A stretch of DNA of 40,254 nucleotides from Planctomycetota bacterium (GCA_019456195.1 VRUK01000018.1:1-40254); one strand, 5' to 3'; positions 1 to 8,441 are shown, counted from the stretch's first letter. Numbers and translations: made by a program. The notes: a model not told the origin generated them from the sequence alone.

Positions 1-1
1 G

Positions 2-121
2 ATGCCTTCGCAGTCGTCTCTTTACTTTTGCGATAGGGAAGGTAATACCCGGGTGCTGCCGCGTGAGATGACAGATGATTTTGTGAAACCGAAATTGCTG
101 GAGAATATCTCGAACAAGTAA
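2..121 (+). CDS. C-terminal fragment of an unknown protein (5' end outside window)
   Basis: A reading frame is open from the left edge to a TAA at 119-121 and encodes about 39 residues, ending KPKLLENISNK. It lies 44 bases before the FAD oxidoreductase on the same strand, which suits the tail of an upstream operon gene. The fragment is charged and not low-complexity, so it reads like a real C-terminus, but I do not recognise the family. An in-frame ATG at base 2 is probably an internal methionine. It could also be a chance open frame. Confidence 0.4.
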   Translation: MPSQSSLYFCDREGNTRVLPREMTDDFVKPKLLENISNK

Positions 122-165
122 TCTGAAATTTCAAATGACCATTGGTCTGATCGTAGAAAGAAAAT

Positions 166-2199
166 ATGGAAACAAGGCAAATAGCAAATCAGACTATAAC
201 CTTTCATCGTTATAATACAGTAATCGTAGGAGCAGGTGCGGCGGCAATGAACTGCGCGGTGCACCTGTGTGATTTTATGACCCAAAAGGGCATTGCCAAT
301 CCGAAGGAAAGAATAGCCGTAGTAACCGCAGGCCTGGGACTGGGTGCATCGCGAATGAGCGGCTCGGACAAGCAGACCTATTATAAGATTGGCACAAGTC
401 CGGATATCGCCGACAGCGCCGAAGAGTTCGCAAAGAGCCTGACGGCGGCCGGGTGCTGTCATGGCGATTCGGCGCTTATCGAAGCAATCGGTTCGCTTCG
501 TGAATTCTACCATTTAGTACAGGCGGGTGTTCCATTTCCAACAGATTCGGCGGGCACCTTCATCGGCTATAAGACAGACCATGACCCGTACGAACGAGCT
601 ACGTCAGCCGGACCAAAAACGAGCAGGTTTATGAGCCAGTGTCTTCAGAAACAGCTCGAACGGTACGGTGTTGAAATTTACGACCGGCAGGAACTCGCAC
701 ACTTGCTGACAACAGGCTCCGGCGAAGCGAAGCGAATTACGGGCGTTGTAACTGTTGATAAGAAAAACATCGATGATTCAAATTACGCCATAAATGTTTA
801 CCTTGGTGCGAATATAATTCTCGCCGCCGGGGGGCCGGGCGAAATGTTCAAAACCACTGTCTATCCGAAGGGCCAGCTCGGAATCCACGGACTCGCTTTC
901 AAGGCGGGCCTTATCGGGGCAAACCTGACCGAGTCGCAGTTCGGCCTGGCAAGTATCAAATTCCGCTGGAACGTTTCCGGTACATACATGCAGGCGCTCC
1001 CGCGGATTTTCAGCACGGACGCTGACGGTAAAGACGAGAAAGAATTCCTGACGGACTTTTTTCCTTCGATGAGCAAGATGGCAACGGACATTTTTCTCAA
1101 GGGTTATCAGTGGCCATTTGACCCGCAACGGATAGAAAACCTGCAATCATCACTGGTTGATATCCTCGTATTTAACGAAACACAAAAGGGCAGGCGGGTC
1201 TATATGGACTTTCTCAAAAATCCTATCGGCAGTGATTCTATGGATGAGTTCGATATCGATGAGCTTGAGCCGGAAGCCAGGGAGTATCTTCAGAAAGCCG
1301 GCGCGTTGCAGAAAATACCTATCGAACGATTAGCACACATGAACACCCCCGCTATCGATATATATAAGGAGAACGGCATCGATTTATATTCCGAGCCGCT
1401 CGAAATCGCGGTCTGCGCACAGCACAACAACGGCGGTTTTGCCGTGAACAAATGGTGGCAGTCCAATATACCGCAGACCTTTATAATAGGTGAGATGGCA
1501 GGTACGCACGGTGTCAAACGTCCGGGCGGCTCGGCCCTTAACGCCGGCCAGACCGGCGGGCTGAGGGCAGCCGAATATGTCGTAAATGTCTATGGCTGTG
1601 AGCTGCCGGATTATTCGGAAAAGGAGACTGAGATTGACAGCCAGTTAAGTGGCATTGTCGCAGGCCTTGGAAAATTTAGAAACTCATCCGGCCTTGATCC
1701 CGAAAAAGTTCTGGAAGAAATCCGAAGCCGCATGACCGTATCAGGGGGACATATTCGAGAGTTGAACGATGCTCAAAAAGCCCTGAAAGAAGCGGTTGAG
1801 CTTTACATAAATATACAACAAAAAGGTTTCAATTCACAAGATAGCAGGTCTTTAATTACATCAATACAAGCCGAACATCTGGCCCTGGCGAGTGTTGGGT
1901 TTCTCAAGGCCGTTGTGGAACTACTCAAACAGGACAGCGGCTCGCGGGGCTCGCATCTTGTTCTAACCCCGGATGGTATTGAAATACATCCCGATGTTAT
2001 TGATAAGGCAGCAAATAAACCTTTGAAGTTCAAACCTGAGAACCAGTCGTTGAGAAATTCCATCCTGCATATTAAATACGACCAGGGCGCGGACGATTTG
2101 TTCGGCAGCAGTACAATCGAATTAAGACCGGCACCTACGGAAAGGAAGGCGTTCGAGCCGGCATGGATGGATTACAGAGAGGGGAAAATATATAGTTAA
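166..2199 (+). CDS. FAD-dependent oxidoreductase, fumarate reductase/succinate dehydrogenase flavoprotein-like
   Basis: 677 residues. The N-terminus carries the dinucleotide-binding segment VIVGAGAAAMNC (about residues 19-30), and a late GTHGVKRPGGSALNAGQTGG segment (about 445-464) resembles the C-terminal FAD-contacting region of the fumarate reductase/L-aspartate oxidase superfamily. No signal peptide or membrane segment is visible, so a cytoplasmic soluble flavoenzyme is likely. The substrate is unknown. The gene sits 24 bases before a KDG-type sugar kinase, so a role in sugar-acid oxidation is possible, but that is inferred from context only. The start follows a weak GAAAG ribosome site. 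At 677 residues it is longer than typical NadB (about 540) and lacks the NadB signature regions, and a real NadB is present at 15.7-17.4 kb. Confidence 0.8.
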   Translation: METRQIANQTITFHRYNTVIVGAGAAAMNCAVHLCDFMTQKGIANPKERIAVVTAGLGLGASRMSGSDKQTYYKIGTSPDIADSAEEFAKSLTAAGCCHGDSALIEAIGSLREFYHLVQAGVPFPTDSAGTFIGYKTDHDPYERATSAGPKTSRFMSQCLQKQLERYGVEIYDRQELAHLLTTGSGEAKRITGVVTVDKKNIDDSNYAINVYLGANIILAAGGPGEMFKTTVYPKGQLGIHGLAFKAGLIGANLTESQFGLASIKFRWNVSGTYMQALPRIFSTDADGKDEKEFLTDFFPSMSKMATDIFLKGYQWPFDPQRIENLQSSLVDILVFNETQKGRRVYMDFLKNPIGSDSMDEFDIDELEPEAREYLQKAGALQKIPIERLAHMNTPAIDIYKENGIDLYSEPLEIAVCAQHNNGGFAVNKWWQSNIPQTFIIGEMAGTHGVKRPGGSALNAGQTGGLRAAEYVVNVYGCELPDYSEKETEIDSQLSGIVAGLGKFRNSSGLDPEKVLEEIRSRMTVSGGHIRELNDAQKALKEAVELYINIQQKGFNSQDSRSLITSIQAEHLALASVGFLKAVVELLKQDSGSRGSHLVLTPDGIEIHPDVIDKAANKPLKFKPENQSLRNSILHIKYDQGADDLFGSSTIELRPAPTERKAFEPAWMDYREGKIYS

Positions 2200-2210
2200 A
2201 ATGAATCACA

Positions 2211-2218
2211 AAGGAGGT
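2211..2218 (+). promoter_or_regulatory. strong ribosome binding site of the sugar kinase gene
   Basis: AAGGAGGT lies five bases before the ATG at 2224. It is a near-perfect anti-SD match and fixes the kinase start. Confidence 0.85.
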
Positions 2219-2223
2219 TCTCC

Positions 2224-3324
2224 ATGGCAATAATCGATTTAAGGCAGAAGTCGGAATGCAAATACGACATACTCTCACTGGGCGAAATAATGATTCGATT
2301 AGACCCGGGCGAAGAGAGGATTCATACGACCCGACATTTTCGAGTTTGGGAGGGCGGCGGAGAATACAACGTTGCCAGAGGTCTTAAGCGATGTTTCGGC
2401 CAAAGGGCCGCGGTTGTCACAGCCCTTGTGGATAATCCCGTCGGAAGATTGCTCGAGGATTTGATGTATCAGGGCGGTGTGAGTATGGACTATGTCAAAT
2501 GGGTTCCGTACGACGGCATCGGCAGAAAGGTAAGGATTGGCCTTAATTTCACCGAGCGAGGTTACGGTGTGCGGGCCGCCGTCGGTTGCTCGGACAGGGC
2601 AAACAGCGCCGCTTCACAACTAAAGAAAGGTGACATCGACTGGGACAAAATATTCGGCACTGACGGCGTACGATGGTTTCACACAGGAGGCATTTTCGCG
2701 GGACTTTCTAAGACGACACCCGATGTTATTATCGAGGCCGTAACAGCAGCGAAAAAGCACGGCACTATAGTTTCCTACGACCTGAACTTTCGCAACTCAC
2801 TATGGAAAGATATAGGCGGCCAGGAAAAAGCGATGGAAGTCAACCGGGCGATAGCGCCGCACGTCGATGTGATGCTTGGGAACGAAGAAGACTTTACTGC
2901 CGCTCTGGGTTTTGAGGTAAAAGGTACAGGCGAAAGCTTCTCCAAACTCGATCCGACGAACTTCAAGAAAATGATCGAGCAGGTCACCAAGGAATTTCCG
3001 AATTTCAAGGTCGTAGCCACAACTTTGCGAAACGCCAAAACAGCATCTGTAAACGACTGGGGTGCTGTTATTTACGCCGATGGTGAATTTCATGATGCCA
3101 CACTCAGGTCGGACCTTGAAATATATGACCGTGTCGGCGGCGGCGACAGCTTCGCGTCGGGCTTGATATATGGTCTTATGGCCGGTTATACCGCGGCCGA
3201 GGCGGTGAACTACGGCGCCGCACATGGCGCTTTGGCAATGACCACATCCGGCGATACAACCACGGCCAGTCTGCGTGAAGTCGAAAAAGTTATAGGTGGC
3301 GGCGGCGCCAGAGTTGATAGATAA
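2224..3324 (+). CDS. kdgK: PfkB-family sugar kinase, 2-keto-3-deoxygluconate kinase type
   Basis: 366 residues with ribokinase/PfkB landmarks. The substrate-side GGGEYNVARGL segment is at residues 44-54. The anion-hole/catalytic DRVGGGDSFASG is at about 302-313, with D308 as the expected catalytic base. The family signature is usually D-T-x-G-A-G-D; here it is DRVGGGD, as in several KdgK-like proteins. By family it would phosphorylate 2-keto-3-deoxygluconate to KDPG, linking hexuronate or pectin/alginate breakdown to central metabolism. The strong SD and tight spacing behind the oxidoreductase suggest co-transcription, and mtnA follows 30 bases later. Exact substrate specificity cannot be read from sequence. 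It could be a 2-dehydro-3-deoxygalactonate or other ketose kinase. Confidence 0.78.
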   Translation: MAIIDLRQKSECKYDILSLGEIMIRLDPGEERIHTTRHFRVWEGGGEYNVARGLKRCFGQRAAVVTALVDNPVGRLLEDLMYQGGVSMDYVKWVPYDGIGRKVRIGLNFTERGYGVRAAVGCSDRANSAASQLKKGDIDWDKIFGTDGVRWFHTGGIFAGLSKTTPDVIIEAVTAAKKHGTIVSYDLNFRNSLWKDIGGQEKAMEVNRAIAPHVDVMLGNEEDFTAALGFEVKGTGESFSKLDPTNFKKMIEQVTKEFPNFKVVATTLRNAKTASVNDWGAVIYADGEFHDATLRSDLEIYDRVGGGDSFASGLIYGLMAGYTAAEAVNYGAAHGALAMTTSGDTTTASLREVEKVIGGGGARVDR

Positions 3325-3354
3325 TCCAAAACCAATATTCGGGAAAAGATTCTT

Positions 3355-4422
3355 ATGATAGCTCAAACTCTTAAATGGATTGGCGGTACTGACGGCTTTC
3401 TGAAACTTATAGACCAGCGGCGATTGCCTACTGAATTTGTTAAGCTTGAGTGCCGGGATACCGAACAGCTTTTTGTGGCGATAAAGACACTTGCCGTTCG
3501 CGGCGCACCGGCCATCGGTGTTTCGGCGGGTTACGGACTTGTTCTTGCGATGCAGAAGCTTCAACCTGGGGATAGCCTGGAACATGGACTTAAAGTTTTG
3601 GCCGAGTCTGTAGAATATCTCGCTTCGTCCCGCCCAACGGCGGTAAATTTGTTCTGGGCATTGGAGAGAGTCCGTCGAAGTATCGAAACATTTGCTGCCG
3701 CAAATGCAGACGCAACTATACCGGCTCTGCAGGAAGCTGTTCTGGCCGAGGCAAATGCCATCTGTAAGGAAGATGAGGATATGTGCAGGCGGATTGGTCA
3801 GAATGGCCAGAAGTTTATTAAGGATGGCTCCGGTATTTTGACGCACTGCAACGCGGGGGCGCTTGCTACAGCCGGACAGGGTACCGCCCTGTCGCTGATG
3901 TTCGAGGCACACAAGAACGGAAAGAAGTTCAAGGTTTATGCCGATGAGACCCGTCCATTGCTGCAGGGCGCTCGACTGACGGCCTGGGAACTGAAGGAGG
4001 CGGGAATTGATGTTACTCTTATATGCGACAATATGGCCGGGTGGTTGATGAAGCAAGGGAAGGTCAACGCGGTTATAACCGGTGCCGATAGAATCGCGGC
4101 GAATGGGGATGCGGCTAATAAGATTGGAACTTACAGCGTGAGCATTCTCGCCAGAGAGCATGGCGTGCCGTTTTATATTGCGGCTCCGTCGAGCACTTTC
4201 GATTTGAGTATAAAAAGCGGCTCCGAGATACCGATTGAACAAAGGTCGGCCGATGAAGTAACATCCTTCGGCGAAAGACGAACCGCACCGGAAGATGTTG
4301 ATATTTACAACCCGGCTTTTGACGTGACCGAGGCAAAGGATATAGCGGCTATCATTACCGAAAGAGGAGTAATCGAAAAACCAAATACCGAGAAGGTTTC
4401 CAAACACCTGAGCACCCTTTAA
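3355..4422 (+). CDS. mtnA: S-methyl-5-thioribose-1-phosphate isomerase family (MtnA)
   Basis: 355 residues, the usual MtnA length. Conserved blocks in order: VRGAPAIGVSAGYG (48-61), ILTHCNAGALAT (161-172) with catalytic Cys165, ADETRPLLQGARLTAWEL (196-213) and TGADRIAANGD (242-252) with catalytic Asp245. Cys/Asp spacing matches B. subtilis MtnA. The enzyme converts methylthioribose-1-phosphate to methylthioribulose-1-phosphate in methionine salvage. No other salvage gene is in the window; it is the last gene of a run that includes a PfkB kinase. MtnA relatives also isomerise 5-deoxyribose-1-phosphate or ribose-1,5-bisphosphate, so the physiological substrate is open. The start follows a GGGAAAAG site. 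Confidence 0.88.
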   Translation: MIAQTLKWIGGTDGFLKLIDQRRLPTEFVKLECRDTEQLFVAIKTLAVRGAPAIGVSAGYGLVLAMQKLQPGDSLEHGLKVLAESVEYLASSRPTAVNLFWALERVRRSIETFAAANADATIPALQEAVLAEANAICKEDEDMCRRIGQNGQKFIKDGSGILTHCNAGALATAGQGTALSLMFEAHKNGKKFKVYADETRPLLQGARLTAWELKEAGIDVTLICDNMAGWLMKQGKVNAVITGADRIAANGDAANKIGTYSVSILAREHGVPFYIAAPSSTFDLSIKSGSEIPIEQRSADEVTSFGERRTAPEDVDIYNPAFDVTEAKDIAAIITERGVIEKPNTEKVSKHLSTL

Positions 4423-4468
4423 GGTAGTTAATCCTTTAAAATGATTATCGATTATTGATGAATGATTA

Positions 4469-4660
4469 TTGGCTTTGATTGGGTTTGAATTGGGTTTGTT
4501 TTGGGTTAAATTGGGTTTGTTTTTGGCTTTATTGGCTTTGAATTGGGTTTGAATTGGCTTTGTTTTTTGGTGGCCAGAATGGCCATTTTCTTCATATTCC
4601 CTTGTGGTAAATAAGTTTGCGCTCATTTTATCATCTCCAAAATTGGGTTTGTTTTGCATA
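4469..4660. repeat. degenerate TTGGGTTTG repeat block (CAAACCCAA on the minus strand)
   Basis: TTGGGTTTG and TTGGCTTTG units recur irregularly from 4469 to 4566, with one more copy near 4643. A TGGCCA-gaa-TGGCCA palindrome pair sits at 4571-4585. On the minus strand the block reads as an NKPN/TKPIQTQ-rich peptide beginning MQNKPNFGDDKMSANL, open from 4659 down through the end of mtnA. I recall similar NKPN-rich frames annotated as hypothetical proteins in planctomycete metagenome assemblies, but cannot verify this here. Whether it is coding, a structured RNA or inert repeat DNA is not decidable by eye. Confidence 0.6.
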
Positions 4661-4700
4661 AATAGGGTGTATTGGGAATATGTTATAATTGGAAGAGTGC

Positions 4701-4735
4701 CTAAAGTGACTAAAGTGCCTAAAGTGAGCTAAAGT
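4701..4735. repeat. 9-nt tandem repeat (CTAAAGTGM)
   Basis: Units ctaaagtga (4701), ctaaagtgc (4710) and ctaaagtga (4719) are followed by a diverged gctaaagtt. This is a minisatellite-like array of about four units in the spacer. Confidence 0.7.
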
Positions 4736-5081
4736 TGGATTCTCGATACTCATGTTTTAGATTTCATATTCCAGATCTCAGATTTCATATTGTAGGCTTA
4801 GGCCCCCTGTTGCGTGTCAAGTTAGCAGCACTCGAGGGTAAAAAAAAGACTGCCTCTATAATTAGACGAGTGTGCACGTTTGAGTCGAAAATTTGGCTAT
4901 TTTTTTTGGTTCTTTGTTCGTAAGTCGTTATTATGGAAGGAGATAAAAAATTTTGAAATATTTTATTTTTGTTTTTGAGAGTGAGCGTTTTTGACCGAAA
5001 ACAACCTTATAAGGTGTTTTTAGCATTTGCTGGTCGTTAGTGAATGGTATTTAGTTTTTTGTATTTAGTCGTTGGTATATA

Positions 5082-5176
5082 GTATTTCTACTGAAGGCCA
5101 GCATGAGCGTCATACAGTCACGAAGACACGAAGTGGTGGAGTGATAAAAATTAGTGCGAACCGAAAGTAGAAATGC
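5082..5176. repeat. palindrome-ended 95-nt element, copy 1
   Basis: Arms GTATTTCTACT (5082-5092) and AGTAGAAATGC (5166-5176) pair over 11 positions with one G-T wobble. The interior aligns almost end to end with copy 2 at 8646-8739, including shared stretches ATTAGTGCGAACCG and CACGAAGT, and both copies follow TATATA. Size and arms resemble a REPIN/MITE-like non-autonomous element. Both copies have the same orientation. Confidence 0.8.
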
Positions 5177-5737
5177 AACGTCGAGACGAACAGCAGGCAG
5201 AACATTTAGGGATCATTTGGGGTAAAGAATTAGGTTGTTTTGTTGATTTTCGGTGGTTTTTCTTAGTTTTTAGCGTTTTTAGTCGAAAATTGTAGTTATT
5301 TTGCTTGTTGTAACGCCAAAATAAGGCAGAAGTGAAAAATGTAAAGTGTAAAGTTCAAAGTTAAAGGCATAAGCCTCCAAAGGGGGCACTACTGTGAATA
5401 TCATAATGCTCTCCGAAATGTGAATCAATTTTATGAGGGGGGCCTTGGGTGTGGTATCCGAAACTGGGCACAATATAGTAAATAGTAGTAAATATGGTGT
5501 TGATTTAATAGACTGGCCATAGTTTTGTATTTTTAGTATAAATAAATAGGAAATTCCAATTTTTTAATAATTTTTAAGAACATCTTTGATTTTACGTTCA
5601 TAGTTAGGGTAAAATAAAAATCAATTGGCTGAACGAGTTTTCAGTAACAAGCAAGATAGGAAAGTTACTTAGTATTAGTTTGCAGAATATGTTATCATAA
5701 CTGTAGATAGTACGTATACACTGTCAAGGAAGACACG

Positions 5738-6727
5738 ATGAGAAATAAAAGGGAATCAAGTAAGTTACTGATTCGTCCAGCTCGGCCGGAAGATTACGCG
5801 GAGATCCGTGAATTTCTTCTCGAAAGTAGTTCCCTCTATCCTGGAATAGAATTCTGGTGGGATAATCGTGTTCGACCAACTATAGAACAAGGCAGACGGG
5901 TTGTTCTTGTCGTTGATGCAGAAAGTTCACTTGAAGGGCTTTTCATCGGTAAGCCAGGCAATTTAGCCAAGCTGTGTACTTTACGGTTGCGGGAGTCCGT
6001 TCGAAATCAGGGAGTTGGAAGGGTCTTGGTAACAGATGGTCTTAATCGTCTGTTAGACCGTGATACTAGCAGATTCCATGTTACTATAAGTGAGGCAGCC
6101 GAAAAAGGCTGTACGTCTTTCTTTGAGTCTATTGGTTTTCAAAGGGTAGCAATCGAACCAAATCGCTACAAAAAAGGATTGGATGAATTCGTTTACTCCT
6201 GCCAGAGAAATGAAGTAGTCGAAATTATCAATAACGAACTTTCACAAGGGATCGAACAGACATTATACGGTGTTGTCCCTAAACAAATGCCCAAAGAACA
6301 AACCTTGCTAATGTCACTGAGGCCGGAATTTGCGGAACTCATACTTCAAGGGCGGAAAACAATCGAATTCCGACGCAAATTTTCCAAGAAATATGAGGGC
6401 GCAACGATTGTATTCTATATTTCACGACCCTTGCAGCAATTCATGTTCACTGCTACGATTACCCAAGTGGACCACAATCAAAAGAAATGCCTTTGGAGTG
6501 ATTATGAACAAGAAGGCGGAATTTCACAGACAACGTTTGATAAATACTTCTCCGGGATAGATCACGGCTATGCAATCCACCTCTCAAACGTAAAGACGCT
6601 ACCCAATCAACTTGCTTTAGAACAAGCAAAGAATGTCTGTCCACAACTGCGACCTCCACAATCTTTCCAAAGGTTGGGGCCTAAATCGCCCTTGCTGCGT
6701 GTTCTAGATCTGCCCGTTCATATTTAG
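5738..6727 (+). CDS. GNAT acetyltransferase-ASCH domain fusion protein
   Basis: 329 residues. Residues about 9-155 form a GNAT fold; the acetyl-CoA pyrophosphate loop reads RNQGVGR (89-95) and FFESIGFQRV (128-137) is the usual GNAT C-terminal block. Residues about 185-290 form an ASCH (PUA-like) domain starting LLMSLRPEFAELILQGRKTI, with the ASCH signature GRKTIEFR (205-212; G-x-K-x-x-E-x-R). ASCH domains bind RNA or modified nucleosides, and E. coli YqfB of this fold hydrolyses N4-acetylcytidine. Substrates here are unknown. AAGGA lies upstream of the ATG. The gene is followed after 11 bases by a dCTP deaminase homologue, so the two are probably one operon. It sits in an accessory cassette flanked by repeats and is more AT-rich than the core genes. 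Confidence 0.8.
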   Translation: MRNKRESSKLLIRPARPEDYAEIREFLLESSSLYPGIEFWWDNRVRPTIEQGRRVVLVVDAESSLEGLFIGKPGNLAKLCTLRLRESVRNQGVGRVLVTDGLNRLLDRDTSRFHVTISEAAEKGCTSFFESIGFQRVAIEPNRYKKGLDEFVYSCQRNEVVEIINNELSQGIEQTLYGVVPKQMPKEQTLLMSLRPEFAELILQGRKTIEFRRKFSKKYEGATIVFYISRPLQQFMFTATITQVDHNQKKCLWSDYEQEGGISQTTFDKYFSGIDHGYAIHLSNVKTLPNQLALEQAKNVCPQLRPPQSFQRLGPKSPLLRVLDLPVHI

Positions 6728-6738
6728 GGAGGTTCTCA

Positions 6739-7905
6739 ATGAGTGCAGGAATATTATGTGAAAAACAAATAAATAAACTGATTGAATCAGGAAGTGATAC
6801 TATTCGGCTTCACAAATCGCCGGGGCACGTTTTTGAAAAACTACGTGATGGCGATGCGGCCATAGATATTCCCTTGGGGGATAGATACTGGGAGATGAAG
6901 GGTAGTTGCCGAACAGGGTACAGATATGGGGCAACCGATCTAATCCAGAAACATTCCAAACACCCAGAAAAACCAACATCCCTTGGAGATGCTACGGTCA
7001 GACTTGAGAAACGCCATGTTTATCTATTCAAAGCCGACTGTGAGTTGGACCTAAGAGGCATAAGGATCAAAGGAAAAGCTACGGGGAGAAGTTCCATCGG
7101 GCGACTTGATGTTTTAGTACGGCTTCTTGTAGGTGAGTCCGATGCTTATGACTTTGTTGATAAAGACGAGAAACACGATTTATATGTCGAGGTTACTCCA
7201 ATAAGCTTCGACTTAGAAGTGAAAAAAGGCACTGCATTATCACAACTCCGTCTGTTCAAAGGAAAAGAGGATGATATATCGTTAACGAAAGAAGAACTAT
7301 TTCATGAAAAAGATCAAGATTTTCCGGTCTTAGATGATAATGGGGAACCTTATAGAGACCCTTGTGATAAACAATCAGATGATATATGGTTTCCCTTTCG
7401 CCTCGATCTTAGCCCAGACCCTGTAACCGGATGTTCAGCATTTGTGGCAAAGGAAAGCAAGGATCTTCAAGGCCTACAACCTATTGATCCTGATAAAGAA
7501 GGGCATTATGATCCTCATGAATATTGGGAATCCATAACGGCAGAAAATGGTAGTATTTTGTTGAAACCGGATAGACTGTACATTCTTCGTTCTAAGGACC
7601 GCCTTAGAATACCGGCTCATTTGGCGCTTGAGTGTAAATCCTATACGACACAAATGGGTGAATGGCGCATAGAGTATGCAGGTTTCGCCCACCCATATTT
7701 TGGCAGTATGCGGGGAGATGGAAAAGGCGCACCGATCATGTTCGAAGTGCGTGGCCACAATGTACCTACGATTTTGACTAATGGAATACCTTTAGGTAAT
7801 GTTTGTTTTCTCCGCATGTCTCAACCAGCGGCAAAGCCCGACAAAAAACCTACCTATGAGGAACAAGAGCTTACTTTGTCTAAGTGTTTCAAGGCTTGGG
7901 CTTGA
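6739..7905 (+). CDS. 2'-deoxycytidine 5'-triphosphate deaminase family (two-domain DCD)
   Basis: 388 residues matching, by memory, the long dCTP deaminase family of alphaproteobacteria (the two-domain DCD family). Two dUTPase/DCD-like halves are visible. The first has GRSSIGRLDV (116-125) and LYVEVTPISF (148-157). The second has YILRSKDRLRIPAHLALE (281-298), YAGFAHPYFG (313-322) and MFEVRGHNVPTILTNG (334-349), with E336 the likely catalytic-type Glu. By family it deaminates dCTP to dUTP; such enzymes serve thymidylate supply and, in some bacteria, phage defence by dCTP depletion. The SD AGGGAGGT overlaps the upstream stop codon, so translation is coupled to the GNAT-ASCH gene. The acidic middle (about 175-260) is less conserved. 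A degenerate, non-catalytic member cannot be excluded. Confidence 0.82.
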   Translation: MSAGILCEKQINKLIESGSDTIRLHKSPGHVFEKLRDGDAAIDIPLGDRYWEMKGSCRTGYRYGATDLIQKHSKHPEKPTSLGDATVRLEKRHVYLFKADCELDLRGIRIKGKATGRSSIGRLDVLVRLLVGESDAYDFVDKDEKHDLYVEVTPISFDLEVKKGTALSQLRLFKGKEDDISLTKEELFHEKDQDFPVLDDNGEPYRDPCDKQSDDIWFPFRLDLSPDPVTGCSAFVAKESKDLQGLQPIDPDKEGHYDPHEYWESITAENGSILLKPDRLYILRSKDRLRIPAHLALECKSYTTQMGEWRIEYAGFAHPYFGSMRGDGKGAPIMFEVRGHNVPTILTNGIPLGNVCFLRMSQPAAKPDKKPTYEEQELTLSKCFKAWA

Positions 7906-7907
7906 GG

Positions 7908-8441
7908 CTATTCAAGTATGTCTGAGATAAATTTATCAATTATCTCACGATCTGTGAATGGATTTGCTTTTAGATATGGTATGTTTAGTTTGGTTGCGAC
8001 CAATCGCGAGTAGTGTAATTCTTGTTTTTGAAAAGACGATAGGAAATCCATATCGTATCTCTCTCTATCCCTATCCTGAAGGCGAAAATAAATATTACTT
8101 GGATCCTCATGTAATAGAATGATGAACATAGGTGAAATCACTGTGAATGTTGAGAGCGGTATTTTAGTAACTACCCCATCTTGATCTAATAAGCAGAAAT
8201 GGCCATCCAGAAGGTAGTTTTTATTTGTATCCAGATACTTATTGATTGCGCAAATCAATGCATCTTGATTTCGTTGAATATTCTCTACACGCTTATTTGA
8301 CGGAAACTTAATATGGCTATATTTCGTAATTAGTTTACTAGCTGAATGGTGTATTACGTTGAATTTTGTACAAACGGACTTACATAATGGAGTTTTGCCA
8401 ACACCGTGCACTCCTCCAATGAATATGATTTTATGATGCAT
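7908..8441 (-). CDS. P-loop kinase-like ATP-binding protein
   Basis: 177 residues, adenylate/nucleoside-kinase-like. Walker A is GVHGVGKT at residues 10-17, just after the first strand KIIFIG. A conserved-looking LLDGHFCLLD block lies near residue 110, and an R-rich LQDRDRERYD segment near 140 may serve as a lid. I recall widely scattered accessory ATP-binding proteins with the same GGVHGVGK and LLDGHFCLL boxes, with no assigned function. The stop lies two bases from the end of the deaminase gene (tail to tail), with a small CTTGA/TCAAG inverted repeat at the junction. It could phosphorylate a nucleoside or nucleotide, which would fit its neighbour, but no substrate motif is readable. It is AT-rich relative to core genes. 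Confidence 0.72.
   Translation of the reverse strand: MHHKIIFIGGVHGVGKTPLCKSVCTKFNVIHHSASKLITKYSHIKFPSNKRVENIQRNQDALICAINKYLDTNKNYLLDGHFCLLDQDGVVTKIPLSTFTVISPMFIILLHEDPSNIYFRLQDRDRERYDMDFLSSFQKQELHYSRLVATKLNIPYLKANPFTDREIIDKFISDILE

Larger units (their letters stand above)
4423..5737. other. 1.3-kb gene-free spacer filled with short repeats
   Basis: No convincing gene. AT-rich sequence holds a TTGGGTTTG repeat block (4469-4660), a 9-nt tandem (4701-4735), a 12-nt direct repeat AGATTTCATATT at 4759-4770 and 4780-4791, the palindrome-ended element at 5082-5176, and low-complexity AT stretches up to the GNAT-ASCH gene. The 62-codon frame at 4735-4923 looks repeat-derived. Confidence 0.7.

Noticed and set aside
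2800..4659. 619-codon minus-strand open frame running from the NKPN block through mtnA into kdgK
   Set aside because: Most of it is antisense to two well-conserved genes; only the first about 75 codons are outside them and these are repeat-derived.
4735..4923. 62-codon plus-strand frame
   Set aside because: Low-complexity, overlaps the direct repeat AGATTTCATATT, no SD and no family resemblance.
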